DNA from: Fomitopsis serialis | Lineage: Eukaryota; Basidiomycota; Agaricomycetes; Polyporales; Fomitopsidaceae | Assembly (NCBI RefSeq): GCF_022376445.1 | Contig: NW_025955376.1 | Span: forward strand, 1-34,040 | DNA length: 34,040 bases | Direction: 5' to 3' | Shown here: in pieces, positions 1 through 15,260 of the stretch | Numbering within the stretch: position 1 is the stretch's first letter | Layout of the letters: each line of letters starts with the position of its first letter | Translations under genes and position numbers: made by a program | The notes under the pieces: model-generated | What the model was told of the DNA's origin: nothing | Databases searched by the model: none | What the model saw: only the letters and a program-made list of their open reading frames with translations

Positions 1-448
1 GCGCTCCGTGAGGGCGACGCTGAGTCTGTCTCATCTCCCGCGCGCGGGCTGAGGTTGTTCTAGTTGTCTTTTCCCCGGTATACTTTGCCAACTAGCAAGG
101 CAACATGATCCTTCTCGGTCTTCCTGGGCGCGGCTATCTAGGCGGGGCCTGTTTCCGGATCTTGAAGCTTCTACAATTTTCGTGCCTTATGACACCCCTC
201 AGTCAATTGTACTGTGCGCTGCCATTGTCCCCCTCCCTTCGCAGCACGCCCATTCACCAGGCAGCCACACCCCGCTCAGCCTTATACCCTGCCCGGAGGC
301 ACCTGCTCAAAAGCAACGTCATTTCGACGGTGCACCCGCCTGATAGCTACTAGCTATCTCTTGGCTCCCCGTTCCACCCTGATAACGAGTCTGCACGACC
401 TTCACGATCCCTGCCCGACGGAGGCGACGCGCTTGGACCCTGCTCATC
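1..448. other. 5' flank of the transporter gene, no gene seen
   Basis: No convincing coding exon was found here. Open frames in this stretch have no recognisable protein character. It presumably carries the promoter and 5' UTR of the downstream transporter. No clear TATA box was seen. Confidence 0.5.
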
Positions 449-2727
449 ATGTCTTCTATGCCCTTGGAAATCAGCTTTCGACCCCCGCTCATTGTCGGGA
501 GTGCGGGATGTAATCGAGTCATGTGAGTACTCCCTTGATGCATGAATCTGTACTCACTGTGCATAGACCGACGTGCACAGGAATACCTTTCAGACTCCGT
601 ATCTGCCTCTGGGACTTCAGACGACGAAGACTTCCTGGAGGCAGAGGAGCCGACCATAGAGGAAGAGGACGGCGAGACTGCGGTTGCTCGCGAGGAAGAA
701 CAGCCGTTCGACGCTCTCGTAAGTAACCTGCAGTGGGATGAAGACCTTACGCCAGGACCCTCCGGGCGACAAGTCGTCCCGAACAGACGTCCCTTCCTAT
801 TGCCGCAGAGGAGCTCGTCCCAGGCCACGGCCACTCTTGCTGGCACACCCTCACCGCCGACTCTGAAGGCCGAGGAGCGCACACCTCTTCTGAGAACGCC
901 AACGGATATGTCCTACCTACGGCATGCTGAAGTCAGTCCACCGTCAGTTCCGATCCTAGTGAACGGAGATACTCTCGTAGAGCGAGCTATGTCCCGGCGT
1001 CCGTCGCAGATGAGCGTAGGTCGATCTGTGCGCCGGACTGTCAGCAAGACCAAGATCATCTCAGGGCACAGTACATATGGCCAAACGGTAGTTCACTCGT
1101 TGACAATCCTTACGCTCTCTTCTAACAGCATTGGCGCACTCAGCTCTTCAACGCCATTGCGATTCTTCTCGGAATAGGTATGCTGTCTGAACCATTGGCC
1201 TTCGCATACGCAGGCTGGATAGGAGGGACGGCTATCATCATTTTCTTCGGCTGGATCACTTGCTATACGTGAGTTATCATTCTTGCCGTCTATAACCGAT
1301 ACTGACTGCCCTACCAGTGCAAAGATTCTCGCCCACATCATTCTAGACGATCCCAAGCTACGGTCGTACTCTGACATCGGGAAGAAAGCATTTGGACCCC
1401 GGTCAGGTCCCTGGATCAGCGCAGTGTTTTGTTTAGAGCTCTTCACTGTCAGGTGGGTCTTGGGACACTCGTCCATAGCCGCAGGCGTACTTATGGTGGT
1501 ACAGCGTTGCATTAGTGACTCTGTACGCCGATTCTTTGTACGCAGTCGCGCCTACATACTCCCCTGATACATACAAACTACTTGGTTTGATTGTGTAAGT
1601 GAAGCTATCGTCGAAACGTATCATGTTGCGTAGGCTAACTTGAACGCAGCTTAATACCCACAATGATTTTGCCCCTTTCTGTCCTATCCTACACGTCGAT
1701 ATTAGGCATTCTCTCGACGCTACTCATCATCGCAGTAATGGTGATGGATGGTCTCTCGAAACCAGACAGTCCCGGTAGTCTATGGGAACCAGCTCCTACA
1801 AGCTTGGGCATTCGCACCCCACTTCATCTAGGACTTGCTTTCGGGCTCTTCATGGCGGGCGTGAGTTGCATCCACCATCCTTCGTTGTAGAGGCAGCATT
1901 GATCCATTTCGAGCAGTTCTCAGGGCACGCAGTCGTGCCGTCGCTCGTACGAGACATGATTGATCCGACGCAGTTCGACGCGATGATCACCCAAGCGTTC
2001 ACAGTCGCTACCGGCATTTACGGTGTCATCGGTGTGGCGGGATACCTGATGTTCGGGGATGCCGTCAGTGAAGAGGTAAGCATTCGGATTGAGACATAGG
2101 AACAGTGTCTGATGCACCTCTAGTTCAGCCAGGACCTCGCAAAATACAGTCCGTTCCCGGTGCTTAACAGGATCGCCCTCTGGGGCCTTGTTCTAGCGCC
2201 TTTGTAAGTCTCATTGTAGAGTGCATTAGGGCTGTGCCATTGACATTGCGTGCATCTAGGTCGAAATACGCACTCGCAACTCGTCCAGTGGGTACCTCCG
2301 TAATAGAATGCTCAGTTCGGTTCGCTTATAGCCTTCGATACAGCTAAACCTCACACTAGAAATGATGCTGGGCCTCGACGGCGGCAGTGGCGTACTGGAC
2401 GACCACGTCGTCAAAGCACCTTCACATGACCCCGAGACAGGGCGGCCAACGTCAAAACACAACCGCACACGCAACAGCATGCTCACAGCTGTCGAGCGCG
2501 CACTCTTCACGCTATGCTCGGTAGCTGTGTCGATTTTCGTCCCTGACTTCAGCTCGATGATGGCATTCCTCGGCGCGTTCTCGTCGTTCCTGCTCTGTGT
2601 CATCGGCCCGGTGTCGGCCAAAATTGCGCTGGCAGGGCGCTGTGGGTGGTGGGATGGTTTCCTGCTCGTGACCGGGATTATCATGGCTACTTGGGGGACA
2701 ATAGCCTCCTTCTGGTCAATGCAATAA
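449..2727 (+). CDS. AVT1-type vacuolar amino-acid transporter (N-terminal frameshift as written)
   Basis: Amino acid/auxin permease family (Aa_trans) transporter, most like yeast Avt1, which moves neutral amino acids into the vacuole using the proton gradient. Ten exons close in phase: 449-522, 567-1087, 1129-1268, 1318-1452, 1505-1594, 1650-1860, 1917-2075, 2124-2203, 2260-2287, 2344-2727, about 606 aa. The first ~200 residues are acidic and Ser-rich, probably cytosolic. The membrane region starts at LFNAIAILLGIGMLSEPL, the usual first helix of the family, and continues through GLFMAG/FSGHAVVPSL and VAGYLMFGDAV to the last helices. The first exon reads MSSMPLEISFRP from 449, but exon 2 needs the frame that ends exon 1 as GVRDVIES. 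The two meet only if the C5 run at 482-486 is one base too long. The start is supported by this match. It is convergent with eIF3k. Substrate specificity is inferred from family only. Confidence 0.88.
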
Positions 2728-2898
2728 ATAGATGCCTTGACGGGCAGAACACTTGTGTCGTGTATGGTTCAGTACAGTGCCTGTGTCTTTTCTCAGCGGT
2801 GGAAGAGGATGCGCCGCGGACTCTCGTGCCCGATTACAAGCATCAAGCCTCCTGATATCACAAAGCATTACCTAGCGATACAACAAGAGTACAGTAGA

Positions 2899-3863
2899 TC
2901 ATGCGGTTATGGCTGCGTGTGCGATGATTTTTGTGAGCTCTGTGGACGACGTCAGTAAGATACTGCCTGCCAAGGACTTCCGACCGGACTCACGAGGCAG
3001 CTGGATGGACTCTTGCACCACCGTCGACTGGGGGTTGTTGTCTAGGTTTGGTGGCACTACGATGACACCGGTCGAAGAGTCGACGGTCCAGCCAAGCTTC
3101 TCGACGTACGCAGTCAGCTCATCGCCTTGTGAGCCAGTTCAGCGAGACTGTGACTTGGAAACTCAAAACTTTGGATGATCACATACCTGAGAGGTCGAGG
3201 TAGGAGCCCAAACGTGCGCCGCCTATCCGCTTGAATGCGGCCTTCACTGCACGGGTGGCGACGTCTCGAACCGCATTTTCGAAACCCACACACTCGACAG
3301 TGTAGTTGTCACGCAGCGCCTCCGCCTCCTCGGAGCGGTACGTTGCCCAGAAGGCAGGGAAGCGACATTGTTGGAGGAGATTGTACAGGGTGGTGAGGAT
3401 GGGCAGGAGAGAGGGGAGCGGGTCCGGCTCGTCGGGGTTTTGGTTGACTGGCCGTTCATCGAGGAGCGAGAGGCAGAGGTTGAAGTCGGGGAAGGGGGAC
3501 GAGGTCAGTGCCTTGATGAGGATGTTAATGGCAACGTCGGCATTATATAGGTCAGGGTTGAATTGATAGCTTCACGGTTGCGTAAGAGCAAACTTGAATA
3601 AAGGCAAGGCCCGAGGAGTGTGATCTATACGCACAGCTTCAAGATGGCGAGGTTTGCCAGACAGTCGTACTCCTCGCTTCTGATCTGGTGGTAAAGGTAA
3701 TCCTCGAGGATCCCGACATTGTTCGGGTTGTAGCGATCTGAATAGGGTCAATCCTACGTCTTCTTCTCACCACAAATGAGTGCTCACCGACACCGGAGAC
3801 AAGGTTTTCGATCAAAGGGGTCCTCGTGGGTGGTGAGACCCAGGTCGATGCGACTGAAGCCAT
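2899..3863 (-). CDS. EIF3K: Eukaryotic translation initiation factor 3 subunit K
   Basis: Subunit of the eIF3 complex, which recruits the 43S pre-initiation complex to mRNA in the cytosol; it contains the CSN8/PSMD8/EIF3K helical repeat plus winged-helix fold. Five exons in phase: 3788-3863, 3635-3737, 3187-3569, 2994-3125, 2899-2939, giving 244 aa, close to the usual 220-245. Diagnostic text: VDRYNPNNVGILEDYLYHQ, then EYDCLANLAILKLYQFNP, then NILIKAL; the C-terminus ends STVVQESIQLPQLTKIIAHA. The start ATG at 3863 was chosen because MASVASTWVSPPTRTPL leads straight into the conserved N-terminus; an in-frame open stretch in another frame upstream is not used. It is divergent from the WD40 gene, with 255 bp between the two ATGs, so the promoter may be shared. 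Confidence 0.93.
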
Positions 3864-4118
3864 CTTTCCCGTTTGAGCCAGTACGCTTGATGGTTCCCGA
3901 GGGGTACAATTTTGCGATGAGGCCAGGTGCCGAGGCGTGTGCGATGCGATGCAGCGTTTGCCAGTCGAAATCGGCGAAGCTTGAGAGGACAACTTTTGCA
4001 GATGGGCGCTAACGCGGTCGACGTCTGCGATCGAGCGTCTACGGTCTTGTTGCACGCGCTTTCAGAGTCGACGCGCCGCTGCCTCCAAACTTTGTATGCC
4101 TGCAGGCTCTCTTTTGCA

Positions 4119-7687
<3,569 letters not shown>

Positions 7688-7903
7688 CCGCCTCCGTGTC
7701 GCCTTGTCTGTTGATCACTCTCCCGGAGGTTGTACCATCATTGTAACACTCATGACCTTTGTACTATCACACTAGTATCATGATCTATCGCAGAAGTGGG
7801 CGTCGTTGGGTGATATCTGATATGTTCGCATTGCATTTTAAGGCAAAAGCACAGCGAAGAGAAAGCGGATCGGCGTACACCATGAAATCGAAATTCTTAA
7901 CTA

Positions 7904-8932
7904 CTATGGCGTATCCGTATTAAGCTCGGTGTCGTGTTGACTGCTACTCGCCTTTTTACGCCTTTTCCGCTTGTGCCCAGTTCCCGTCGAATGCAAATGC
8001 TCCTCCCCATCCTCTTCCGCCTCATCGTGTCCACGCTTCGATCTGGTCTGTCCCTCTTTTCCCTCACCTGTAGTCCTGTTCAGCTCAGACTCAGACTTCG
8101 GTTTCTTTTTCTTGACACTGAGCGGATTGGGTCCTTTGGGCCCTTTTTTCTTCTTAGGAGTTTCGGTCGGTGCGCTTGTAGACGGCAGCACAGCGATCTC
8201 TGGAGCAGATGGATGCAGCACTTGTTCCTCGGCCTATGAGGGGGGCAATGAGAACTACAACCGAGCCGTATGATCCTGCAAATGACGCACCGACTCCTTC
8301 GCTTCAAGTGTCGCCTTACTCGGTGGCTCCAGTATCATAACCGACCTGTTGATATGGACTAACGGTACTGCAGGTACGGTGCGCAGTTTCACGCGGAGCT
8401 CATGCGACTGTGTTGCAATAACGTAGCGATGCTTGTTCGTCTCGCCTGGTCTTCTCAGCACTTCTGAATATTCTGACAGAATAGATGAGATACATACCAA
8501 CAACGCTGGCCAGACAGTCATCCCCAGGGATGGCCTCACGATGGTTGCACTTCCGTCGCTCGAACATCTTAGCAAGGTCAACAGCAAGTTGTTGGGCCTT
8601 GCCCTGGAGGTAAAGTTCGTGTATGCAGCATTGAGTGATCACTACAAGGCGGCTTCGCCGCGCGTTCAGCCAGCGGCCCATGTGTTGACAAGGCAGTGGC
8701 TTACTGGGTTTCACGGTGCCTTGTAGGACAGTCTCGAGTTGCTTCGTGAGCTCGAGCTTCTGGGTGATGGACGCCTTGCACATCTCGGAGTCAACTGAGA
8801 AGCATGATTAGTACTTACGCCAGACAGAGAACCTGCGGTCGCACCTAGCACCTGGTATGGTTGCCTGAAGCCGAATGACATGCAATAGAGTGTCATAAGC
8901 TTGCGGTACGCTTTGGCCCGCTTCTGACGCAT
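7904..8932 (-). CDS. UTP23: UTP23-type rRNA-processing protein
   Basis: Nucleolar PIN-domain-like protein of the Fcf1/Utp23 family, a small-subunit processome component needed for early 18S rRNA cleavage and snR30 release (known for the family). Exons in phase: 8845-8932, 8705-8794, 8498-8641, 8291-8445, 7904-8233, 268 aa. The N-terminus MRQKRAKAYRKLMTLY followed by FGFRQPYQVLVD is characteristic. Cys/His residues in TQCCIHELYLQ, RRKCNHREA and DDCLASVVG form the family's zinc site. The stretch HRYVIATQSHELRVKLR matches the last conserved PIN block. The final ~90 residues are Lys/Glu-rich and low complexity (ETPKKKKGPKGPNP, KRKRRKK), typical of nucleolar tails. It is convergent with polyubiquitin and divergent from EMC7 (218 bp between ATGs). 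Confidence 0.9.
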
Positions 8933-9150
8933 GGTTACAGCAAGATAGACAGAGTTGGCTAGTGCTCAAAGATTCAAAGGCAGCAGATGGATAGGGTCTG
9001 CGCGTGCAAGAAGGGGAAATTTGAGGCTGTTGACGGAGAACGAGAATGAATCTCGATCACTCCGGGGCGTTTGTATGGTGCTGTTGTGCAAGAGCCTCTA
9101 CCGCCTTCCTTTCTCGGCACTGCACTGCCTCGTCACACCCACATCCGACC

Positions 9151-10185
9151 ATGCACTTGCCCTTGACATTACTAGCCCTTGCGACGTGAGTTACTGCGCA
9201 ATTATGAAAGTTCCGCAACGAGGCTCACTGGTGTAGTTCTTGTTGTACAGCCTTCGCAGTGGATCTTAAAGGGCGAATACAATGGAACGAAATATGTCCT
9301 TGTGCGTACCCTTGCCTTGTCAGTACAGACACACCAGACTCATCTACGCTTGGAAGCTCTTGGTGATCTCGGACAGTCGAAAGTCATCCTTGACAACGGG
9401 AAGCTGCAAGGTGGGATAACCAGGGATGGTGGTTTCGAAATGTGCGTGTACAGTACTGAAGGTTCGCTTCCGGTATTAACGTTGGGAACCTCCTCTAGTC
9501 CGGATGTTTCCCCGGGAACATACATCCTCACTGTAATCTCTCACGACTTTCACTTCGACAAAGTGCGTAATCTAGAACTACGCAACATTCATGACTTGAC
9601 TCATAAGACGCGCCAGCTCCGAGTGGATGTCTTCGAGACAGAATCACTGCCAGAAATACGGCCCTACATTGCGGGGACTCCTCTATCTCCGCCGTCATCC
9701 ATCACTCTCCCGTATCCGATACTCCTCACTCCGCGGACGAAGAATGACTATTTCACGCCTCAGCAGTCATTCAACCTCATGGGAATGTTCCAAAGCCCCA
9801 TGATGTTGATGATGCTCGTCATGGGCGGTATGATGCTAGCGATGCCGTATATCATGGTATGAACACAGTAAACCTCCATTCAGTAGCCTCGTATGTCTGA
9901 TACCTCTGTAGAAGACTATGGACCCCGATTCCCTTCAAGACTTCAACAAACGCCAGGCGAGAATCGGAGCCCTACAGAGCTCACTCCAGAGCGGTGATCT
10001 GAGCGGCGGGTCAGTCACCCATCATCGCCTTCCTCTGCCACGCATCTCACATCTCACAACTTGCCAGGTTGTCTGCCTTGATGAGCTCAGCACAGGAAGA
10101 GTCCTCGGCCAGCACCGGTACGGCGAAGCAGACGTCATCATCATCCGGTGTAAAGCAGCGCGGTAGTAAGAACAGGAGACGGTGA
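9151..10185 (+). CDS. EMC7: ER membrane protein complex subunit 7
   Basis: Subunit of the EMC, the ER insertase for tail-anchored and multipass proteins. Exons in phase: 9151-9185, 9237-9301, 9357-9441, 9499-9562, 9617-9856, 9912-10009, 10068-10185, 234 aa. The model gives a signal peptide (MHLPLTLLALATSCCTAFA), a lumenal beta-sandwich domain starting VDLKGRIQWNEICP with ILDNGKLQGGITRDGGFEI and PDVSPGTYILTVISHDFHFD, the conserved LPYPILLTPRTKNDYFTP, a Met-rich membrane segment (MMLMMLVMGGMMLAMPYIM) and a Ser/Lys-rich cytosolic tail. Two internal introns were placed because the conserved strands are otherwise split between frames. The protein length and segment order fit EMC7 well. Confidence 0.9.
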
Positions 10186-10371
10186 CACGCACAACCTCTT
10201 CACTCTCGCATTGATATGTATCTAAGCAATATTATTGACCGTGATTACTGTAACCCTCTTGTCGTAGAACAGCACTTCTGCGTGAGCATCCTATGTGCCA
10301 GCTTGGTTCAGCGACCAAGCTCCAATGACAGTTTGCAAGTCACTGACCCAGTTAACTTTGCGTAGTCGACT

Positions 10372-13300
10372 TCAGGCCAGGTTGCGGCGAAGGAGCGAGC
10401 GATCCTCCTCGTCGATATCCCTGATTGCGTCAAAAATCTCGCCCAACGCAACCCACGCGAAACTCTTCGCTCCAAAATAGTCGGCCCTCACTAGCCCGAC
10501 TCTGTACGCGACCCATGCACGTTTCAGCGACTCTCGAGGCAGCGTTCCGTCGTCCCCAGATATGTCTGCCCGTAAAACTTTGACTAGCCTCTCCGTGAGG
10601 TCCCGTAAGCGAGACATGGCGTCTGTACGTCGTCGTGGTTGAGACGTCTTTTCTGCGATCGTGCCGATTAACGCTTCCTCCTCGGTGAGTATCGCGGAGC
10701 CGGAGTAGACTGAGATGCTACTCAGCGCGCAGATACTGCGGAGGTGAGATGCGTACGAAGCGAGGAGGTGCCCCATGTATACGATAAGATCGTCGGGAAC
10801 GCTCCTCTGCGATAGTGAAATGAACTCCTTGACACGACGAACTATCGCTTGTTCTGTGGAGAGACTGCGGCGGAAGTCGAAGGTGATTCCTAGCGGGTTA
10901 TGATCGTGCATGTCCTCCATATGACGAGGCTGAGGAGTCGTCAAAGCTCTCAGAGCGGGAAGCTGGATGGCGCGGAACAGCTTGCCAATCGCTCTCTAGC
11001 TTTCGTAATAGCGTATCCTGTTGTTTGTATGCGTCTCTGGCGCATGCCAGTCAGGTTTCCGCTTGTCCTTGGGTGGCGGAATGGCATCCAGTGGTACAGG
11101 GTTTCCTGTCTTCGGATAATCGACCGCGATGCTGTGCAAGTCAGAAAGCGCGAGGCAATCCTCGTCAAATATCCCTTCTGAACTCTGGTCTGCGACGATC
11201 AACCAGTTCGTTGCGATGATACCAAGAGTCTGTCCGTGATTCGTTGCAGTCAGCAGGGCGCTATAAGAGCTTAAAAACATGGCTTACATCGCTACTGATA
11301 TAGTCTGTTACGAAGTCCGCGACATCCACCATGGTACTTTCGCGCTCAAGCACTTTCCTGATAGCTGGCGCGTATGCTGCTGGCTCATAGGTCTCTGGCG
11401 GATGAAGTTCGGTCATCGGGGTGAGGTTGTAGATGTCTCCATCAAGATCACCACCACCAAGACAACTAGAGACAGGCCGACGTCCTGCGGAAAGGTGTTA
11501 GTCGTCAAGTCATCTTTGGAATCTTATGCGTACCTTTCGTAGCAAACACGACGCCATTTCTCAGCGGTTCGCGCTCGAACGGTGAGCCCATCGGAGGTCT
11601 GCCTATCGCATGTACAATCTGTATGTCGCCCGGATGAATGGACGGTGAGCGTGATATGAGGATGCGCCCCTCGAGATAGATCAAGCCTTCTTCGTCTGGT
11701 GAATCGATGCAGGCGAAAATCTCGTCCTCCTCCAGGTAGCCATGTATGTCCGCGACCCCAACCAGAGTCCACCCGTTCGGAACAGGGATACGAGCGTGGT
11801 GTTTGAGTTCCCTGAGGACATGATTGACAGCGAAATTCATTATTCGCTGCCAAGAGATGTCTTCAGTGGAAGGCCCGACACCAAGCCGATGCAGGCTGCG
11901 CATCGTCGATGAAAGTCTGTACGATGCGCCTAAGCCATGAGCCTCTAGTAAGGTTGCGGCCTTGTCGAGGGACTCTGTGGCTCGCTGCACACCGCGAACG
12001 GCGTCGTCCTGAAGGTCTAGGAATACTTGATGCGGCACCCCGAGACCGTCAAGCAGCATGATCAAAGGTCGATTGAGATAGTACTTGGTAGGCCGATCGA
12101 ATGCTCGTGCGATCTCGATGGAGAGGGAATGTGGTGCGTCGAATTTGATCATCGAGGGACGCAATCCGACGGTGAGCCCCGTGAGGTTGTAATCGACACT
12201 CAGCATGCCCTTGGAGCCCCCAAGCGTATCTGGTATAAACGCGGGTATGTGCTTGCACGTCCGACACGTCGTCCCTTTGCTCGCAATCTAGCCCATATTG
12301 CTCTAGCGAGGTCGGGCGACAGGGTACCGACTCCATCTGTGAAGCAATATTTGCGATCCACGGTGACGACATCGGGAAGAATTGACATGTCCTCTGTCTG
12401 CACAGACAACGCGGAGTCGGTCGCGGTGAAGGCTTGGGAGATGCGCGCGGCATAACGTGCCGGACAACGCATGAGCTGGGAGTCGTATGGAAGGTTACGA
12501 AAAGAGCCCAAGCTTTGTATGATGCTATCGGCAGTGACGCGGCGGCCAGCGGCTCGGAAGGGCTTCATAAACCAAACAGCATGCTCCTTCAAACCAGATT
12601 GGGAGTACGCGAGGAACTGGAACGTTCGGCCAGCAATGGGCAAGCCATTCACTAGGAAGTCTTTGACCCGCCTATCCATGAGGCTGCTAGTGTCCACGTC
12701 ACGGTCGAAGCGATATGCGAGTCTGGTTTCGTCGAGGAAACTGACTCGGATGAAAGAGTCTTGAAACGCCTTGTATTGACGTATCACCCTGTTAGACTGT
12801 TCCGGATACGGTCCTTCGAGAAGGACTCTGGTCGGCGTCACGATGACGTGGAGGCAAGGGAAAAGATCCTCGTTGTCGGTCGTCAGAAGCCGGAGCGTAG
12901 GGGGCCTCTGCAGGAACTCGCGGAGGGTGACCCCCCATATGTGTCGCAACGAGTTGTCCCCTCCATCCTCTACCGACACGGCTACCTTGACCTGCGTACG
13001 AAAGTCACGCAGAAAGGCACTCGTCAGGCCTGATCCATGTCGTTTGAGCATCAGCTCGATTTGGGGCCGCAACTCGCGTTGCACCTCTTCGAGCTCAACA
13101 AGGGATGCCCTGACGAGGGCATCCACCTGGAAGGCTATAAGCCAAGGCTTGCCGAAGATAAATCCATCGTACGCTTGACGTTTGTCTTCCACAAAGAGAG
13201 CTCGCGGGATGGCGGAATACAGTGTTTCGTCGATCTGGGCCTGGGCGAGACGACCAAGCACCTTGAAGTTCTCCAGGTCCTGGGATGACATGCATCGAAT

Positions 13301-14089
13301 GCGCAAAGCGAGAGACGTGTACGGTGCCAGGGGTTCATGGTCTGCGTCAAATGCGGACATTCGACCGTGTTTTCGCGGCGCTTCAGGTACGTTCCTCCCT
13401 TGGAAGGTCAATGCGTTCATCAACGAAGCCAGATAGCCTTCGTCGTCATCGATTTGATACGAAGGGGGATGGTTAAGGCCGAGGGATATGACAGGGCCAT
13501 CGGTGTCCTGCCCAGCCCCGACCCAATACACCGACGCGGCGTGAATGACCACGTACCGAATACATGTCTTCTCATACCAATTGACAATGAATTGTCTCCG
13601 CCACTCGTCGTAAATGAGTTCAGCTACAGGGTCGGCGAGCTTCTCCAGCTCGATCGAGAAGACGTCGTCCCGACAGAAATGTCCAAACTGCAACGCAGCG
13701 ACGCCCACTGACGGCGTCGTAGAGTCCCTGTTGCGCCTCTCTTGTATGAATCTCGGGTCGACAAAAGGCCTGGGCTGTAAAGCCCTGAGCTGGTACCCTC
13801 GTGGACGCCGGCTGCTCTGCTTGAAAACGATGGAAGTACCGAGGATCAAGCGATAATGCGCGGGCTTGCCACCGTAATCGCAAAGGAACTGTTCCCCGAT
13901 TGCAGCCGTCGGCAGGGTCATGATACCGTTCTTCCTCCCATCTGTACGCTGACCAGACAGACGAACAGCAAAATTGATCGGATGAACGGGGTGGGGCGAG
14001 TACCGTGGACTATGCAAGATGGAGGCCAGATGGCTCTTGAGACGCGTCTCATCGATGTTGGACGCAATGTTATACATGCAGATGTCCAT
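10372..14089 (-). CDS. RNA-silencing RNA-dependent RNA polymerase, disrupted as written
   Basis: Cellular RdRP of the QDE-1/Rdp1/RDR family (PF05183 type), which makes double-stranded RNA for Dicer in RNA interference. Exons: 11534-14089, 11288-11484, 10372-11229, about 1203 codons. The start MDICMYNIASNIDETRL at 14089 resembles the RRM-like N-terminus of fungal members. Conserved blocks: FTDGVGTLSPDLARAIW, SKGMLSVDYNLTG, LRPSMIKFDAP, then the metal-binding catalytic loop CLGGGDLDGDIYNLTP, and WLIVADQSSEGIFD. All catalytic Asp residues are present. Two breaks: QIRLG and SKGMLSVDY lie in different frames, joined only if the C5 run at 12217-12221 is one base short; and an in-frame TAG at 10996-10998 falls inside YYES(stop)RAIGKLF, where relatives read through with one residue. 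About 200 C-terminal residues follow the stop, still open and conserved-looking. Pseudogene or sequence error are both possible. Confidence 0.88.
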
Positions 14090-14662
14090 ATTGCCCAGGA
14101 TGGACCCGTCTTGCGAGAGCGACAGACGAGGAAACGTCAGGGGACTGACGAACGAAACGTGGATACTTACATAGATAAGACCGGGCGACAGAACTGTGGC
14201 GTCCTGCCCGGCGTCCAGCAGGGCATATATGTATACGGGAAGTTCCACAAGAACACTGCGTGGCATGGTCAGTGAGAAAACATGCCACCGACTTTGGCAG
14301 AGCAAGGATAGAGTTCATCGACTTACATTTCATTCAGGCAAGGCGCCTTGCGAACACGATCGATGCCGTATCCAACTGCTGGTTCTTTGGTCATAGGATT
14401 ACTTGAAGCCCACCGGGAGACAAGTCGGAGAATGAGAACTTCGCCTTCAATCTTCTATATGGATAGGTATGCCACAGTGAAGCGCCTCCGACAGATGACT
14501 GCGCGAGGATGGCGTAGAATGCCTACTGCCGTACGAAGCTGCAGCATATTCATGAGCAGGTACTCATCATGCCCTAACGTTTTCATAGACATATCACACT
14601 AAGTCCCCACAGCAAGCACGGTGGATCGTCGCCTGAGATCAAGCCGTGCCATATGCCCTTGT
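14090..14662. other. Spacer upstream of RdRP, no gene seen
   Basis: No recognisable exon on either strand. On the minus strand a donor-like gtaagt at about 14167-14172 and an acceptor-like cgcaag end near 14113 could mark an intron in the RdRP 5' UTR, but the phases do not support an extra coding exon. Confidence 0.4.
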
Positions 14663-15260
14663 CTAAGATTGAGAGGGTAAATCAGCCGCGGGACATGACG
14701 TAGCAATCTGCTGTTCTCTCCTCGCCATCTCAGGATAGTCTAGAACCTGCCTGATAACAGCATTCCTAGGACCGCGTTGGACAAGGTCTTGTAAGAGGGC
14801 AAGATGACATTGCACGCACCGTTGTTTAAATCGTGCCAAAAGAGTATGAGGGGCCTGGAGATCCTCGTCGGCTACTCTGTTTTCACAGAAGAAAAGTGAA
14901 ATCACCACAAAGCACGCCAAACAGGAGAATAGTAAGACTCACATCTCTTCAGGCATAGTCGTCGTTTCGAGGATGTACATATTGTGTTCTTCATCAAGTC
15001 CGCCCGCGCCGGCGGCTCCACTGACTTTGACATTCGTCACGGAGATGTCGGAGGATAGGCTCTTCGCCGTTGGAGGGTGTTCCTGTTTGGATCATGGTCT
15101 ATGACAAGAATGCGTTCCCCGGGTATTGAGGGAGAAGAGAGTGTGGCGAGTCGTCGGCGTAATGGTATTCAATGACCGGGTGACTGAGCGTCGTTGAGGT
15201 GGTAGCCAAAGGATTGTTGTGGGAGACTAATATGTAGAATGGGGGATGTTCCGCAGCCAT
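14663..15260 (-). CDS. Small conserved basidiomycete protein of unknown function (two frameshifts)
   Basis: Function not known. Exons 14943-15260, 14820-14876, 14663-14765; about 159 aa if the two shifts are ignored. It starts MAAEHPPFYILVSHNNPLA, followed by HPVIEYHYADDSPHSLLPQ, then ERILVIDHDPN, PPTAKSLSSDISVTNVKV, YILETTTMPEEI and a C-terminus FKQRNAVIRQVLDYPEMA. I recognise this order (hydrophilic start, IxYHYxDDSP, LVxDxDP, SxSxxxxxVTxxKV, FKQRNAxxR) as a recurrent pattern of basidiomycete hypothetical proteins, from memory only. The first exon lies in three frames; one base appears missing at the C4 run 15117-15120 and one at the G3 run 15075-15077. With both accounted for, every splice junction closes in phase, which argues that the model is right. 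No signal peptide or membrane segment. The gene is divergent from the CAP protein gene. Confidence 0.62.

Noticed and set aside
10996..10998. Explaining the RdRP TAG by an intron
   Set aside because: No GT donor exists between the conserved upstream text and the stop, GC-AG options still leave a stop, and the conserved sequence resumes in the same frame right after it.
14107..14305. Extending the RdRP N-terminus upstream to the ATG at 14305 or through an extra exon
   Set aside because: MDICMYNI at 14089 matches the usual family start; the upstream donor and acceptor do not keep phase, so at most a 5' UTR intron is likely.
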